NCBI RefSeq assembly: GCF_905147045.1
Contig: NC_065894.1
Span: 14,173,501-14,237,500, forward strand
Origin: Nymphalis io
Taxonomy: Eukaryota; Arthropoda; Insecta; Lepidoptera; Nymphalidae
DNA length: 64,000 nucleotides
Reading direction: 5' to 3'
Shown piece by piece: positions 34,077 to 46,344 of this stretch (position 1 is its first letter; every line of letters begins with the position of its first letter). A program made the position numbers and the translations under genes. Under the pieces are notes generated by a model, which did not search any database, was not told the DNA's origin, and saw nothing but the letters and a program-made list of their open reading frames with translations.

Positions 34077-34184
34077 ATCAACTGTTGTTTGTTTGGATGT
34101 TGATAAACTTTTCCTGGTTATAATATATTTGTTGATGTTACTTGCCGCTTTATCGATAACGGGCTTTAACAAGTTTCATAATAC
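34077..34184. repeat. 108-bp inverted repeat, left arm, copy 2
   Basis: Pairs with 34364-34471, as in copy 1. Confidence 0.93.
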
Positions 34185-34363
34185 GTGCTTAGACGAAGTC
34201 TTTTGATTCTATTGCTTATTTTCCATCATTGATCATATGAAATATTAAATACAGTAACAACTTATAAATGCCCCACTGCTGGGCTAAGGCCTCCTCTCCC
34301 TTTTTGAGGAGGAGGTTTGGAGCTTAAAAAACTTTAGTATTTTTCAAAACCGATAATTTGTTA

Positions 34364-34471
34364 GTATTATGAAACTTGTTAAAGCCCGTTATCGATAAAG
34401 CGGCAAGTAACATCAACAAATATATTATAACCAGGAAAAGTTTATCAACATCCAAACAAACAACAGTTGAT
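34364..34471. repeat. 108-bp inverted repeat, right arm, copy 2
   Basis: Reverse complement of 34077-34184. Confidence 0.93.
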
Positions 34472-36543
34472 TTAACCGTATCTATAAAAATGTATACAAA
34501 TCCAAAATAGTTGTTTAACGGACCACACTTGATGTTCCCGCTGCATCGAATCGTACAACACCTTGGACTTGTCAATCATACCTTTCAAGAACCGCTATAA
34601 AGTACACAACGCCCCACGAGACCATGTGAACATTTGATCACAGCCCACACAATTGATACAATTGCGAGAACGCCTTCAAAACCTTGATTTTAACAATATA
34701 TTCGCGGTTAACAGTACACATTTAGCCTTTTCGTCATGCATATTTTTGATATCCTTATGTCTTTGTGTTAGAGTTCAAATTACAATAAAATATCTAGGCT
34801 TCATGACGATGGAAGATAATCCGAAACAGAGGGTTTTGCACCTGCTGTTTTATAATATAAGAATATTGACTACGTGCGAAAAAAATATGAAAAAGATGTC
34901 AGCTATGTATTTTAAACAATACTCCTATTTGGATATGCTGTTTATTTATTTTTTAATGTGCAAGTTTTCAATTTATATCAGTTTTATTATATAGCAATAG
35001 CTTTACCCCGTAATTCAGTTCGCATAGCAAATATGTTCCTGTAAATTATATACTTAAGACCTTAACCAAATCTAAGACTACCTCGATTTCTTCATGACAG
35101 AAATAAGCCAACAGACAGAGCTACTTTCGCATTTATAATATTAGTACATATCATGAATCATGGTATTTTATTCTATAAACGTTTATTCAGCTACACCCAC
35201 ACAATCTGTATAATCCGTCGAGTGGCACCCATAACGGACTTCCTAACCGGCTCTAATCTCCAAGCAACATCAGTGTTGTCGAGAACGACATATCAAAAAG
35301 AGAAAATCAAGAAATCCGCTCAATGGAAATCCTTTCGCCAAGATATGCTGACTATTTTACATACTTCTATTCTTTCATATCCGTTTACTATATTTAAAAA
35401 AAAAACAATTCGTTTTGCCTTATGCATGAATAAAAAACATTTAAAAAATAACGTTCCGTAAGTATTGAAGTCATATCAAAATTATCGGTTACAGATGTAA
35501 AAAAATAATTCGTTAAATATAGAAACCGGGCTATAACAAACTCACTGGTGTTTTACTAATATTGTCCCTTCAGAAACACTCTCCATACTAAACTAACATT
35601 AAACAAAATTGGAAAAAAATAATTCTATAAAATTCGTGTATTAGGTTTTTTTAAATTATTAATTTACAATTTTCAGTTAAATGTCACTATTAATATGGTC
35701 AGGCGCGCTTGTGTGAATACCACTCATTAGTTTACCGCCTCATATCAATAATTTGTATCGTTGTGTGTGTATATCGTTTATCAATTGTTTTGTAGAGTTA
35801 AGAAGCTAGGTAAGGAACAGGCAAATAGGACATTACATCTTAGATTCCAGTCTGCGATACAAATATAAAATTAAAAAAAAAATTTTGAAACACCACTCTT
35901 TAGGATGTAATTGTAACATATGAACAAGGGATGCCAAAACTTACTGCTATGAACAGCGCATTAGAAATATGCATAAAAGACAATGTACACAAATATCTCT
36001 TATATTATGAAGGTTTTTATTTACCCATACGGAATATTAAGATATATATTTTTACATAGTCTCCTAACAATGTGTTTTACAAAACCTCGATTATTTAGCT
36101 AAATCGAGTAAATCTGTACCAAGCATATAAGCATCACTGAATATTCGTGTGTTTAATTTGTGTTTTTAATACAGTGCTTTACTTTGAAGTAAAATACACA
36201 ATAAACACTCATTGGTCGGAAAGAAGCAAAAAGCGGAGCTTGCGCAAGCCGCACCCATTCTATTGTAACTTAATGGTATGTACTTAACTTTTTATTCAAT
36301 GGGGACTTGAATAGGTTAAACTCGGTAGTCCACCTTATCTTTATGATACAAGATAAAAAAATCTATTGAAGATATTTGACTCGATATAGATATAGATATT
36401 GTTAGTGTAAACTTCAAATTGATTATAACTTTCTATGATTTTGTAACAAAACTAAAAGGTTTTAAATAATTAAAAGGTCAATTTATGTTTGGTCATTTAT
36501 TAAATTTATTTCAACTTACAATTCTTTAGAGAATAATATTCTG
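34472..36543. other. Second copy of the 13153-15224 region
   Basis: As in copy 1: AT-rich, no gene recognised, degenerate SINE at about 35700-35864. Confidence 0.45.
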
Positions 36544-36652
36544 CAAGTATACTTTTTATAAGATTGCACAAACATCATTGCACAAACACCTTAGAGTTTA
36601 GAACTTGTAGTTCAAAATAAAAAAAAATAAACACTATTATAATTCTAAATCT

Positions 36653-37502
36653 CTAAAGGCACGTCTGGTCACACACTATACACCTATTCGAAGACAGCAG
36701 ACGTATGATCTTAGACAGGTCTTTTTTCAAATAAGTGACCTTGAGTGAATTGTGGATCTCTCGTAGTTTTCTCCTGTCACGGCTCTGCTTTGCAGCAAAA
36801 TTATTCCTCTTTCTCTGTTTTCTATAAAAATCGTCGGCGTTCTGATTAGTTTGCACGGCACGACGCATTCTCGGATTATTACCGAGCAACGACCCTCCGT
36901 TTTTTTCGGCCATTGCTCTGAGGGCTTCCCTCTCGAACGCAAGGTAGTCCGGATCGTCTGATAGAGCGTCTACATCTATCATATAACTTGGACGCTTTTT
37001 TTTTTGTCTGATACCGGAGACTTGGGTGGCGAAAATACGCACGTACTCCTTGAGACACTCATCGATTGCGACATATTTGTACTCGAAGACGCAGGCGCTG
37101 GTTCAACAACGGGCACGTACATGGGCTGGACATACCCGATGTATGGGTACGGTTCAACACTGTGTTGCACTGTGCTTATACACGGATACGGTGGAAGCTC
37201 CGTTGGACGCTTTTTTTTTTGTCTGATCCCGGAGACTTGGGTGGCGATATCAAGCACGTACTTATATAATTATTAGTCGATTGCTGCAACCCGGAACTCG
37301 AAGGCCCAGGCGATGGTTCAACAACGGGCACGTACATGGGCTGGACATACCCGATGTATGGGTACGGTTCAACACTGTATTGCACTGTGCTTATACACGG
37401 ATGCGGTGAAAGCTCCGTATTTGTTTGCGATGTCGTTTCACGTGTACTATTTACAGATAGATCTAATGGTGAGTCCTCAGCGTATGGTGTCCAGAGAGCC
37501 AT
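36653..37502 (-). CDS. bZIP-like gene A, copy 2
   Basis: Same as 15334-16183, except one substitution (position 37378) that changes His to Tyr in the first module (VQYSVE). The A-runs at module ends have the same lengths, so the frame breaks are shared. The 890-bp nested duplication is present here as 36544-37433. Confidence 0.7.
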
Positions 37503-38280
37503 GATTACTTTAGTTAGTACGGTTAGTAGTTACGGTTGACTGCGAGTAACTAATGATGTTGTTGGTCGCCCCGGTCTTTTATTCTCGGGGGTGTGGTCTA
37601 ATTGTGCAGGGCACCCCCACCCCGCTGCACGGGTTACTTCCGCTACCTGAACCAACGGGACACATCGGAAGAACAATGGGGTGACTTTCGGTCTATTATG
37701 AGAGTTGCGTAGAATTTGCGTTTGCTATTAATTTGCTACTCAAGCTTGCTTGTTTTTGACACAATAGATAGAAAAATGTGAAGGTTGATTACAATGATAT
37801 CATGATGTCACAATTTTCTGATACAATATCGCGAAATGTTTTCAAATAATTTCTTCATTTTATTGTATGTACGATGCTCTACGTGTTCTTTGGTTTCATA
37901 CTGATATTAATTTAAGTAATTTATTATAACCATTGCAGAAAAAATTGTTGGAGAATATGATTTTAGTTGCAACATTCGGTCAAATAGAAGTTAAACCATT
38001 CGTGAATAATGAAAGATAATTCGAACGATTCATAAATGTTATTCATGCAAGAACAGGAAGCAAATGACACCGTATGGCTCCTCTCCGGATGTAACTGTAT
38101 TTAATTTTATATATATTAAGTTTTAGCCGACAACGCAGTCACGGAAAATTATGTACAACCTTGTAATACTCCAAGTATACTATTTATAAGATTGCACAAA
38201 CATCATTGCACAAACACCTTAGAGTTTAGAACTTATAGTTCAAAATAAAAAAAATTAAACACTATTATAATTCTAAATCT

Positions 38281-39076
38281 CTAAAGGAACGTCTGGTCAC
38301 ACACTATACACCTATTCGAAGACAGCAGACGTATGATCTTAGACAGGTATTTTTTCAAATAAGTGACCTTGAGTGAATTGTGGATCTCTCGTAGTTTTCT
38401 CCTGTCACGGCTCTGCTTTGTAGCAAAATTATTCCTCTCTCTCTGTTTTCTATAAAAATCGTCGGCGTTCTGATTAGTTTGCACGGCACGACGCATTCTC
38501 GGAGTATTACCGAGCAACGACCCTCCTTTCTTTTCGGCCATTGCTCTGAGGGCTTCCCTCTCGAACGCAAGGTAGTCCGGATCGTCTGATAAAGCGTCTA
38601 CATCTATCATATAACTTGGACGCTTTTTTTTTTCGTCTGATACCGGAGACTTGGGTGGCGAAAATACGCACGTACTCCTTGAGACACTCATCGATTGCGA
38701 CATATTTGTACTCGAAGACGCAGACGCTGGTTCAACAACGGGCACGTACATGGGCTGGACATACCCGATGTATGGGTACGGTTCAACACTGTGTTGCACT
38801 GTGCTTATACACGGATACGGTGGAAGCTCCGTTGGACGCTTTTTTTTTGTCTGATCCCGGAGACTTGGGTGGCGATATCAAGCACGTACTTATATAATTA
38901 TTAGTCGATTGCTGCAACCCGGAACTCGAAGGCCCAGGCGATGGTTCAACAACGGGCACGTAAATGGGCTGGACATACCCGATGTATGGGTACGGTTCAA
39001 CACTGTGTTGCACTGTGCTTATACACGGATGCGGTGGAAGCTCCGTATTTGTTTGCGATGTTGACAAGGTTGACAT
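38281..39076 (-). pseudogene. bZIP-like gene B, copy 2
   Basis: Same as 16962-17757, including the Ala-to-Thr change in the basic region and the missing N-terminus. Confidence 0.7.
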
Positions 39077-39626
39077 ACTCGTTCTCTGAGCTTGGGCCTT
39101 AATTTCGCAATTCTTTTCTTTAGATATGTCACTTGAAACGCGTGACGAACTTCTCTTAACTTTCGTCTGTCTCTGCTCTGTTTCGCCGCGTAATTGTTTT
39201 TTTCTCTCTGCTTCCTGTACGAGTCGTCAGCGTCTCGATTCCTCTGGACCGCTCGCCTCATTCTCGGATTATTTCCAAGTAAGCTGCCTCCATTCTTCTC
39301 GGCCATAGCTCGAAATGCATCCTGCTTGAAAAGGCTTGATACTCGGCATCATCAGACAGCGAGTCGACATCTAAGTCCTCTGATTGCGATGTTGAAGGTG
39401 CGTTTCTGTAGTTCTAACTCTCGACCGGAGATATTTGGGAATGCGGGATGTTGCACTCATAACAATTGTAAGATCTATTTTCATGTTCTAAACTCGGTGG
39501 CTCTGATGAATATCTCTAGTCAGGAACCTTGGAACCAGGTGTTGAGGTACTGTCTGGTGAGACTTCCTGTTTAACATTTGTAGTTAAGTCCAAAGGTTCT
39601 TCCGCGTAGGGGGTCCACAAAGCCAT
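39062..39626 (-). pseudogene. bZIP-like gene C, copy 2
   Basis: Same as 17743-18307, with both TAG codons and the frameshift retained. Confidence 0.75.
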
Positions 39627-40122
39627 TTTTTAGCATGTGTTGTTTTCTGAACAAATAGTCAGTAAACACTGAATGCAATTTTCTAACGCGTCTGTCTCAT
39701 TTGTGGGCGTAAAAGGGTGTTGTGGAAGGGGTAATCCTCTACCTGCGGGACTCGTAACGGGACTGTAGGCGACATAAATATTAAATTTCCCCTTAAACAA
39801 TAGGATTCTATTACTATTTTGCTGGGAGTAAGTCAAATATTACAGTTAGGAATGTCCAATGGAATAAAATAAGCAAAGAACTATAATTAATAATTATTTA
39901 AATCAGTTACAGTCTCTTAATGTCATATATTTATAGCGGGATCAAAAAAATGTCCTTATGAATTGTTAGCGTTAACAAAGTCGCGTGCGACATGTTTACT
40001 TAGTATAAATTACAGCAGCTTTTGAACTACAGCCGAGAACTTGAGTACATTTTGTTATTTGAGAAGCTTTATTTGCCTTTTATACAATTTTATCTTAATT
40101 CGAAACCTTTGTTCTTTGCTCT

Positions 40123-40133
40123 TGTATAGACTG
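40123..40133. repeat. RTE target-site duplication, left
   Basis: TGTATAGACTG, identical to 43303-43313 and to the single unoccupied site 18804-18814 in copy 1. Confidence 0.95.
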
Positions 40134-40221
40134 TGCCGTGTGGTGACGGCGACGAATATCACCACCCCATCTCATCCCGTGGGGGGCGTAGAAGTCGACC
40201 CGAGGGAATATACACCAGAGA

Positions 40222-43200
40222 ATGGGCAGCAGCGTCTCTCTGAGTACTATGACTAACTTACTGCGATCGCCAACCCGTCTGCCAAGCGTGGCGATTATGG
40301 CATATCCCCTCATGATTCGCGCAACTAAACCACGGCCCCTAGTCCCCGGCAGCCCTGCTATTCCTAGCCTTGGTAACAGCTGTGGTAACGGCGGGGCAGG
40401 GGGTGCTAAGAATCCCCGGCAGATTTCGTGTTACCAACACCGACGACCTCTGGCCCTGGCAACATATAACACGCGTACACTGCGGACCGACGAGAAGATC
40501 ATCGAACTGGAGGAAGAATTGAGCAGGTTACACTGGGATATCGTCGGATTATCCGAAGTCCGAAGACAGGGGGAGGATACGATGATCCTGAAATCCGGTA
40601 ACCTTCTCTATTTCCGAGAGGGCGATCAACTGTCTCAAGGTGGTGTCGGGTTCATAGTCCACAAGTACCTCGTTAACAACGTTGTGAAAATCGAGAGTGT
40701 GTCGGCTAGGGTGGCGTACCTTATACTCAGAATCACCAAGCGGTATTCTTTGAAGGTCATACAGGTATACGCGCCGACTTCGACACACTCCGACGATGAG
40801 GTTGAGGTCATGTATGAGGATTTATCTAAAGCCATACATACCAACAAGACTCATTTCACTGTTGTAATGGGGGACTTCAACGCGAAGCTGGGCAAACGAT
40901 TCGGTGATGAGTTAAAGGTGGGACCTCATGGAATTGGAGACCGCAACACTCGGGGCCAGATGTTGGCCGACTTTATGGAGAAGGAGGGACTCTTTATGAT
41001 GAACTCCTTTTTCAAGAAGCCAGGTCAGCGTAAATGGACCTGGGTGAGCCCTGATGGGAAAACCAAGAATGAGATAGACTTCATCTTGTCGACGAGAAGA
41101 CAAATATTTAATGACGTCTCCGTGATCAATGCAGTCAAAACTGGGAGCGATCACAGACTCGTAAGAGGCTCGTTAAATATCAATGTTAAACTCCAGAGGT
41201 CCCGACTGATGAAGTCTACGCTCCGACCATCACCTCTTCAAATCCGAAATCCCGAAGCCTTTCAGCTCGAACTCCAAAACCGATTCGATTGCCTAGCAGA
41301 CTGCGAGGAAGTGGACACATACAACGACAGGCTTGTGGAAACTGTCCGTACGGCTGGGTCTAAGACCTTCAAGACCAGCCGTACAAAAGGAACCAAAAAG
41401 ATCTCTGCCTCTACCCTACGGCTTATGGAGGAAAGACGGAAAATGATTCTGACGTCCCCAGCTGATGCTGCCGGCTATCGGCTGATCAACAGACGGATTT
41501 CAAAGTCTCTAACTCGCGACACTCGCCAATTTAATACAATGCGCATTAAAGAGGCCATCGAGCGGAACAAAGGCTCTAAAGTGTTCGCCAGAGATCTGTC
41601 TGTTGGTCAGAGTCAACTGACAAGGCTGAAAACTGAGGATGGCAGAATAGTCACGTCAAGATCTGAGCTGTTGGAAGAGGTTGAGAAGTTCTACGGTCAG
41701 CTGTATACGACAGCTCAATCACCTGTCAGTAGTCATGCTGCAGATCCCAGAGCAAGACTAACCCGACACTACACTGAAGATTTTCAGGACGTCAGTCTTT
41801 TCGAGATTAGAATGGCTCTCGGACAACTCAAAAACAACAAGGCACCTGGTGATGATGGTATTACAGCCGAGCTTCTGAAGGTGGGTGGTACACCGATCCT
41901 CAGGGCTCTTCAGAGGCTTTTTAACTCCGTCATTGCCAAAGGTCAAACGCCAAAAGCATGGCACAGAAGTGTGGTGGTACTTTTCTTTAAGAAGGGTGAT
42001 AAAACCCTTCTGAAGAATTACAGGCCCATCTCACTGCTGAGTCATGTTTACAAGTTGTTTTCGAGAGTCATTACGAATCGTCTCGAGCAAAGGCTTGACG
42101 ACTTCCAGCCACCCGAACAAGCCGGATTCCGGAAAGGCTTTAGCACCATAGACCACATACATACGCTGCGGCAAGTTATACAGAAGACTGAGGAGTATAA
42201 CCAGCCACTTTGCTTAGCGTTTGTGGACTATGAGAAAGCCTTTGATTCGATCGAAACCTGGGCCGTGCTGAATTCTCTTCAAAGGTGCCAAATTGATTAT
42301 CGGTATATCAGGGTGTTAAAGTGCTTGTACGAGAACGCCACCATGTCGATCCGACTCCAGGATCAGAACTCAAAACCTATCCAACTGCAGAGAGGTGTAA
42401 GACAGGGAGACGTGATATCTCCGAAACTGTTTACCGCTGCATTGGAAGATGTTTTCAAGCTTCTGGACTGGAACGGACTTGGCATCAATATTAACGGCGA
42501 GTACATCACTCATCTTCGATTTGCCGATGACATTGTAATTATGGCTGAGACCTTGGAAGACCTCGGCACTATGCTCGATGACCTCAGCAGGGTTTCCCAA
42601 CAAGTGGGTCTAAAAATGAACATGGACAAGACGAAAATCATGTCGAACATCCATGTTGCACCCACTCAAGTCAAGGTTGGAAATTCTGCACTCGAAGTTG
42701 TAGACAACTATGTCTACCTAGGTCAGACCATCCAACTAGGTAGGTCCAACTTCGAGAAAGAGGTCAATCGTCGAATTCAACTCGGCTGGGCAGCGTTCGG
42801 GAAGCTACACGATATCTTCTCATCCCAAATACCGCAGTGTCTCAAGTCGAAAGTCTTCGACCAGTGTGTGTTGCCAGTGATGACTTATGGATCAGAGACG
42901 TGGTCGCTCACAATGGGCCTCATAAGAAGGCTCAAGGTCACTCAAAGGGCAATGGAGAGGGCTATGCTCGGAGTTTCTCTGCGAGATCGAATCAGAAATG
43001 ATGAAATCCGCAGGCGAACCAAAGTAACCGACATAGCCCGAAGAATTGCTAAATTGAAGTGGCAGTGGGCGGGGCACATTGCTCGCAGAACCGACGGCCG
43101 CTGGGGCAGAAAGGTTCTCGAGTGGCGACCACGAACCGGAAGACGCAGCGTGGGCAGGCCCCCTACAAGGTGGACCGACGACTTAGAACGAGTCGCGGGA

Positions 43201-43287
43201 AGCCGTTGGATGCGGGCAGCGCAAGATCGGCCAACGTGGAAATCCTTGGGGGAGGCCTTTGTCCAGCAGTGGACGTCTTTCGGCTGA
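40222..43287 (+). CDS. RTE endonuclease-reverse transcriptase
   Basis: 1,021 codons, uninterrupted. An apurinic-type endonuclease occupies about residues 75-320, with visible catalytic residues: N83 (ATYNTRTL), E112 (LSEVRR), D218 and N220 (MGDFNAK), and D310-H311 (GSDHRLV). Reverse transcriptase follows from about residue 530: YRPISLLSHVYKL, AFVDYEKAFDSI, RGVRQGDVISP and catalytic FADD at 767-770. The C-terminal part is rich in Arg and Trp (KWQWAGHIARR, RPPTRWTDDL), as in RTE elements. The stop codon is the first TGA of the 3' microsatellite, so there is no separate 3' UTR. Coding capacity looks intact, so recent activity is likely. The first ~70 residues are of unknown role and a later start is possible. 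Confidence 0.93.
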   Translation: MGSSVSLSTMTNLLRSPTRLPSVAIMAYPLMIRATKPRPLVPGSPAIPSLGNSCGNGGAGGAKNPRQISCYQHRRPLALATYNTRTLRTDEKIIELEEELSRLHWDIVGLSEVRRQGEDTMILKSGNLLYFREGDQLSQGGVGFIVHKYLVNNVVKIESVSARVAYLILRITKRYSLKVIQVYAPTSTHSDDEVEVMYEDLSKAIHTNKTHFTVVMGDFNAKLGKRFGDELKVGPHGIGDRNTRGQMLADFMEKEGLFMMNSFFKKPGQRKWTWVSPDGKTKNEIDFILSTRRQIFNDVSVINAVKTGSDHRLVRGSLNINVKLQRSRLMKSTLRPSPLQIRNPEAFQLELQNRFDCLADCEEVDTYNDRLVETVRTAGSKTFKTSRTKGTKKISASTLRLMEERRKMILTSPADAAGYRLINRRISKSLTRDTRQFNTMRIKEAIERNKGSKVFARDLSVGQSQLTRLKTEDGRIVTSRSELLEEVEKFYGQLYTTAQSPVSSHAADPRARLTRHYTEDFQDVSLFEIRMALGQLKNNKAPGDDGITAELLKVGGTPILRALQRLFNSVIAKGQTPKAWHRSVVVLFFKKGDKTLLKNYRPISLLSHVYKLFSRVITNRLEQRLDDFQPPEQAGFRKGFSTIDHIHTLRQVIQKTEEYNQPLCLAFVDYEKAFDSIETWAVLNSLQRCQIDYRYIRVLKCLYENATMSIRLQDQNSKPIQLQRGVRQGDVISPKLFTAALEDVFKLLDWNGLGININGEYITHLRFADDIVIMAETLEDLGTMLDDLSRVSQQVGLKMNMDKTKIMSNIHVAPTQVKVGNSALEVVDNYVYLGQTIQLGRSNFEKEVNRRIQLGWAAFGKLHDIFSSQIPQCLKSKVFDQCVLPVMTYGSETWSLTMGLIRRLKVTQRAMERAMLGVSLRDRIRNDEIRRRTKVTDIARRIAKLKWQWAGHIARRTDGRWGRKVLEWRPRTGRRSVGRPPTRWTDDLERVAGSRWMRAAQDRPTWKSLGEAFVQQWTSFG

Positions 43288-43302
43288 TGATGATGATGAT
43301 GA
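43285..43302 (+). repeat. (TGA)6 tail of the RTE element
   Basis: Six TGA units; the first is the stop codon of the ORF. Short tandem tails instead of poly(A) are typical of RTE-clade elements. Confidence 0.9.
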
Positions 43303-43313
43303 TGTATAGACTG
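43303..43313. repeat. RTE target-site duplication, right
   Basis: TGTATAGACTG directly after the (TGA)6 tail; matches 40123-40133. Confidence 0.95.
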
Positions 43314-44050
43314 AGCGAGTTGTGTTCAATTTATCGCAATGCGGTCGCTGTAAACAATAGTGACATCATCCGAGTTTTCTGCTTAACACGAAACTGACGC
43401 AAAAGCTATCAGTAAATAAATCTTAAACATCACTCCAAGAACAAATTAAACGTTGATATTTGTGAATTGAGTTTATTTTATTTATTTACTGAAATAATTA
43501 CACCGTCAAGTTATCACTAAGCCTTAAAATTAACAATTAAAAAATATGTACTTACGAATTTATACGTCTTTAAAAATCAAAGTTTCACATAAAAAATCAA
43601 AAATCAAACCTTCTCAACTAAATTTCGGTGATAAAAGTATGTGTGAGAAGTGATCTATAAGAACGTAACATAAATGTTATATTTTTAAATACATAATTAG
43701 ATAAGCATTTTTCAACCCGTCTGTGTTAGACAGTAACTTTCTGTCAAACACAGGACTTAAGTACCTAACTTAACAACTGCTAGGTAAAGACTCGACTTAA
43801 ATAATTAATTAAGGAGAGAAGGTTTGGAACTCGCTTAAACATTACATACAGAAACGTTGCTCTTATACTATATTGAAATTTAATTCATATCGCATCCAAA
43901 GAAGCTTTACTTAAAGAACCATATAACAATAAATGTATTATTATTAGGTCCTTACATATGAAATTGGCGTTTTGTACGGGAGGAATATAAAGTTTTTTTT
44001 TTTTTTTTTAAAATATATTTAATTAATCAAAATACTGTTGCTATTCATAC
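43314..44050. other. AT-rich flank between RTE and mariner, copy 2
   Basis: Same as 18815-19551. No gene recognised. Confidence 0.45.
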
Positions 44051-44843
44051 ACTTTTGCTATCTCATAGATCCTTTTACTAAAAAACACTATGGGGGCGAG
44101 AATCAATAAACTCTTTGAAGGCGGTTTGGACCTCCGCATCGGAGTTGAATTTTTTTCCTTGTAAGAAGTTGTCCAAATTCCGGAAAAAATGGTAATCTGT
44201 TGGAGACAGGCCCGGGGGGTACGGTGGATGTCGTAGACATTCTAATTGTAGCATTTAACTTAGTGGTTGTTAATTGTACAGTGTGTGTCTTGCGTTGTCG
44301 TGAAGCAGCAGTGGCCTAGAGCGATTGACCAATCTCGGTTGTTTAGTTGCTAGTTCTTCCTTCATGGTTTGCAGTTGCTGACAATAGATATGCCGTAATA
44401 GTTTGGCCAGATTTTAAAAAGCTGTAGTGAACGACACCGGCGCTAGTCCACCAAACACTCACAAGTAACTTTTTCTGAGTCAATTTTCGTTTAGGGTAGG
44501 ATTTGGCTGGGTTTCCAGGGTTCAGCCATAGCGACGAGCGCTTCCGATTATCGTACAGTATCTACTTTTCATCACAAGTAATGATTCGATTTAAAATCCC
44601 TTCATTATTGTGTCGGTTGAGCAAAGTAACACAGCAGTCTACGCGTGTTTGCAAGTTCGATTCACTCAATTCATGAGGTACCCATCGTTCAAGTTTTTTT
44701 ACTTTCCCGATTTGCTTGAAATTAATTAATACAGTTTTATCACTTACCCCGAAGACTGCAGCTATCTCTGAAGTGCTTTGTGATGGATCCGCTTCCACAA
44801 TAGCCTTTAATTCTTCATTTTCAACTTTTGTCTCCGACCGTCC
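44051..44843 (-). mobile_element. mariner transposase remnant, copy 2
   Basis: Same as 19552-20344, with the stop codon after TCDEK and the same later frame breaks. Confidence 0.8.
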
Positions 44844-46344
44844 ACGGGGTTAGTTCTGAATGTCGAAATTTCGTTATCGGTTATTGAAAATTTGAAAAAA
44901 TACATATCGGAAGCTAAAGTTCAATAAATGACAATATTTAAAGTAATGCATCAACCCAAACAACTGGTTTTTCATATTTTTGAATAATCTTTTGACCAAT
45001 TGTAGATGCGTCTCACTTGAAACGTTTAAGGTTTTATAACCCTTTCCTGTCACGGGATCAATGTAGGACCACCGTCGGTTTTTATTTATATAATTGCAAA
45101 ATTTCGACCGGAAGTTACGAGAAAGACGCATCAGTTGGTCCCCTGGTGACGCTTCGATGACTTTTATCAAAGCACGCGCTGGACATCATTATCTGTTATG
45201 GGAACTCACCATTAGGGCCTTTAAAAAAATTAAATAAGTTTAATTTGAAAGGGACTATTAAGCTTTATGCTTCCGAAAAAGAAAATTTAAATATAGAATA
45301 ATATACTTTTTGAAATGATTACTATTCATTTAATTGCAGTAATTAAACCAAATTATAAAAAAAATATTTTTAAATACTCATTACTAATTTATTTTTGTTA
45401 ATTTTCACGAAGTAACACATTTAAATATACAAAAGTCATTTATAGAAAGTTCGTGACAAAACCGTATTCAGTGTATCTCTTCGAAGTTATTTCAAATTGA
45501 AATTCATGGAATTTAAATCGTCTGCCGTCCAAAAAAACACTAACGGAAAATAAAATAGATATCAAACACACATTATTGTGAAACAGTTATACCATCCATC
45601 TTGAAATATGTCAACAATACAAAATGGTCGAACCGACCACTAAGTTTTGTAATGGGTTAACACAAATGGCAGGCGCGTGGGCATTCACACGTAACCTGTG
45701 CCATTATAATTCATTCTTTAACACAATATAATAAAACTTATATTATTTTAAATGTAATTCTAGCAAAGCATACGCGGCACAATCAATTTTTAACTCTATA
45801 TTATTACAATAGAGTTCATTTTGGATAATGTGTTCCGAAATAACAGATGCATCTTATTTCCGCGTTGCAACTGTATCAATCACACAATTCGGTAGTTATC
45901 GATTACTACATTTACTATACAATGAAGTAATAAGCAGTACGTGCAGGATACATCTTTATACATGTATTTATTATTACCAGTGCCCAACGGTTTAAGCCGC
46001 GTTAAGTTTATATTGCACATTGAGCAATAACCTAAAGCCCAAGTCCTAAAGCCTAAAAATATTAACGGAAGAAAAATAACGCTTTTTATCACATTTCGAA
46101 AGAATTGCAATGACTTCCTGAAAATATTTTTTGTAATTATACTTATCTACCTATATAGGTATACAACGGATTTGGATGATAATTTTAAAGACAAACAGTA
46201 CATCAGAATATTCTCTATAATATTTTTTTTTACTTTTTGGCGATTTTTGGCGAGACCCGGCAAACTGAGAGACAGACACTACATTTTTATTTATTTTAGA
46301 AATTTTAAAAGAAAAGTTATAATAACTTTACATACTATTTACTC
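44844..46344. other. AT-rich spacer spanning the copy 2 / copy 3 phase boundary
   Basis: Duplicates of 20345-21319 and 1-526. No gene recognised. Confidence 0.4.

Larger units (their letters stand above)
40134..43302 (+). mobile_element. Full-length RTE-clade non-LTR retrotransposon
   Basis: 3,169 bp with an exact 11-bp target duplication, present in array copy 2 only. It begins TGCCGTGTGG, a familiar 5' start of lepidopteran RTE-type elements, has an 88-bp 5' leader, one long ORF, and ends in (TGA)6. Copy 1 preserves the empty site, so both ends are known to the base apart from microsatellite ambiguity. Its absence from the sister copy means it inserted after the 21-kb duplication, or the two copies represent different haplotypes. 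Confidence 0.95.
21320..45818. repeat. Tandem segmental duplication, copy 2 (with RTE insertion)
   Basis: Near-identical second copy of 1-21319, enlarged by 3,180 bp (a 3,169-bp RTE element plus an 11-bp target duplication at 40134-43313). All gene and element remnants of copy 1 recur at +21,319 up to the insertion and at +24,499 after it, including the same frameshifts and stop codons. Those lesions therefore predate the duplication or share a systematic cause. Confidence 0.97.
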
